DNA from: Methanomassiliicoccaceae archaeon
GTDB taxonomy: Archaea; Thermoplasmatota; Thermoplasmata; Methanomassiliicoccales; Methanomethylophilaceae
Direction of reading: 5' to 3'
Assembly: GCA_009784745.1 (NCBI GenBank)
Contig: WQXR01000081.1
Coordinates: 1-5,447, forward strand
Length of the DNA: 5,447 nt
The notes under the pieces are model-generated. The model was given only the letters and a program-made list of their open reading frames with translations. It searched no databases and had not been told where the DNA came from. This document shows, piece by piece, positions 5,439 through 5,447 of the stretch. Position 1 is the first letter of the stretch. Every line of letters begins with the position of its first letter. Position numbers and translations under genes: made by a program.

Positions 5439-5447
5439 TTTATCACA

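Overview
The window looks archaeal, most likely a methanogen-related Thermoplasmata lineage such as gut Methanomassiliicoccales (lineage is inference, moderate confidence). Archaeal signs are a tRNA-Gly gene with no encoded CCA, TATA-like boxes about 25-30 nt upstream of several start codons (short-leader or leaderless transcripts), and [NiFe]-hydrogenase maturation genes. GC content is moderate and coding is very dense. No CRISPR array, insertion sequence or rRNA was seen.

Layout. (1) Bases 1-37 have no callable gene, only the possible tail of something further left. (2) 38-2007, plus strand: a tight operon of hypA, hypD and an uncharacterised 167-aa gene, with gaps of 2 and 6 nt. HypA delivers nickel and HypD helps build the Fe(CN)2CO ligand set of [NiFe] hydrogenase. 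(3) 2010-3148, minus strand: an alkylation-repair pair. An O6-alkylguanine-DNA methyltransferase gene (ogt) overlaps by 22 nt an AlkD-like HEAT-repeat DNA alkylation repair gene, whose stop lies 2 nt from the stop of the hyp-linked gene. (4) 3149-3230: a short divergent promoter region. (5) 3231-3572, plus: a small DUF1648 membrane protein. It converges with (6) 3577-3813, minus: an AbrB/MazE-type DNA-binding antitoxin-like protein with no toxin beside it. (7) 3814-3936: a second divergent promoter region. (8) 3937-5295, plus: a 452-aa AlbA_2/Schlafen-type regulator with a GHKL-like ATPase region and a C-terminal winged helix. (9) 5331-5403, minus: tRNA-Gly(GCC) with its own TATA box.

The most interesting signal is inside gene (8). 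Five tandem 11-bp units, three of them perfect, lie exactly in the linker between the ATPase region and the winged helix. Eleven is not a multiple of three, so gain or loss of one unit would shift the frame. I traced both shifted frames and each hits a stop within 11-13 codons, removing the DNA-binding domain. This makes the gene a candidate slipped-strand (phase-variable) switch. Other points worth attention are the unknown hyp-linked gene, the coupled repair pair, and the orphan MazE-like gene with an inverted repeat over its promoter.
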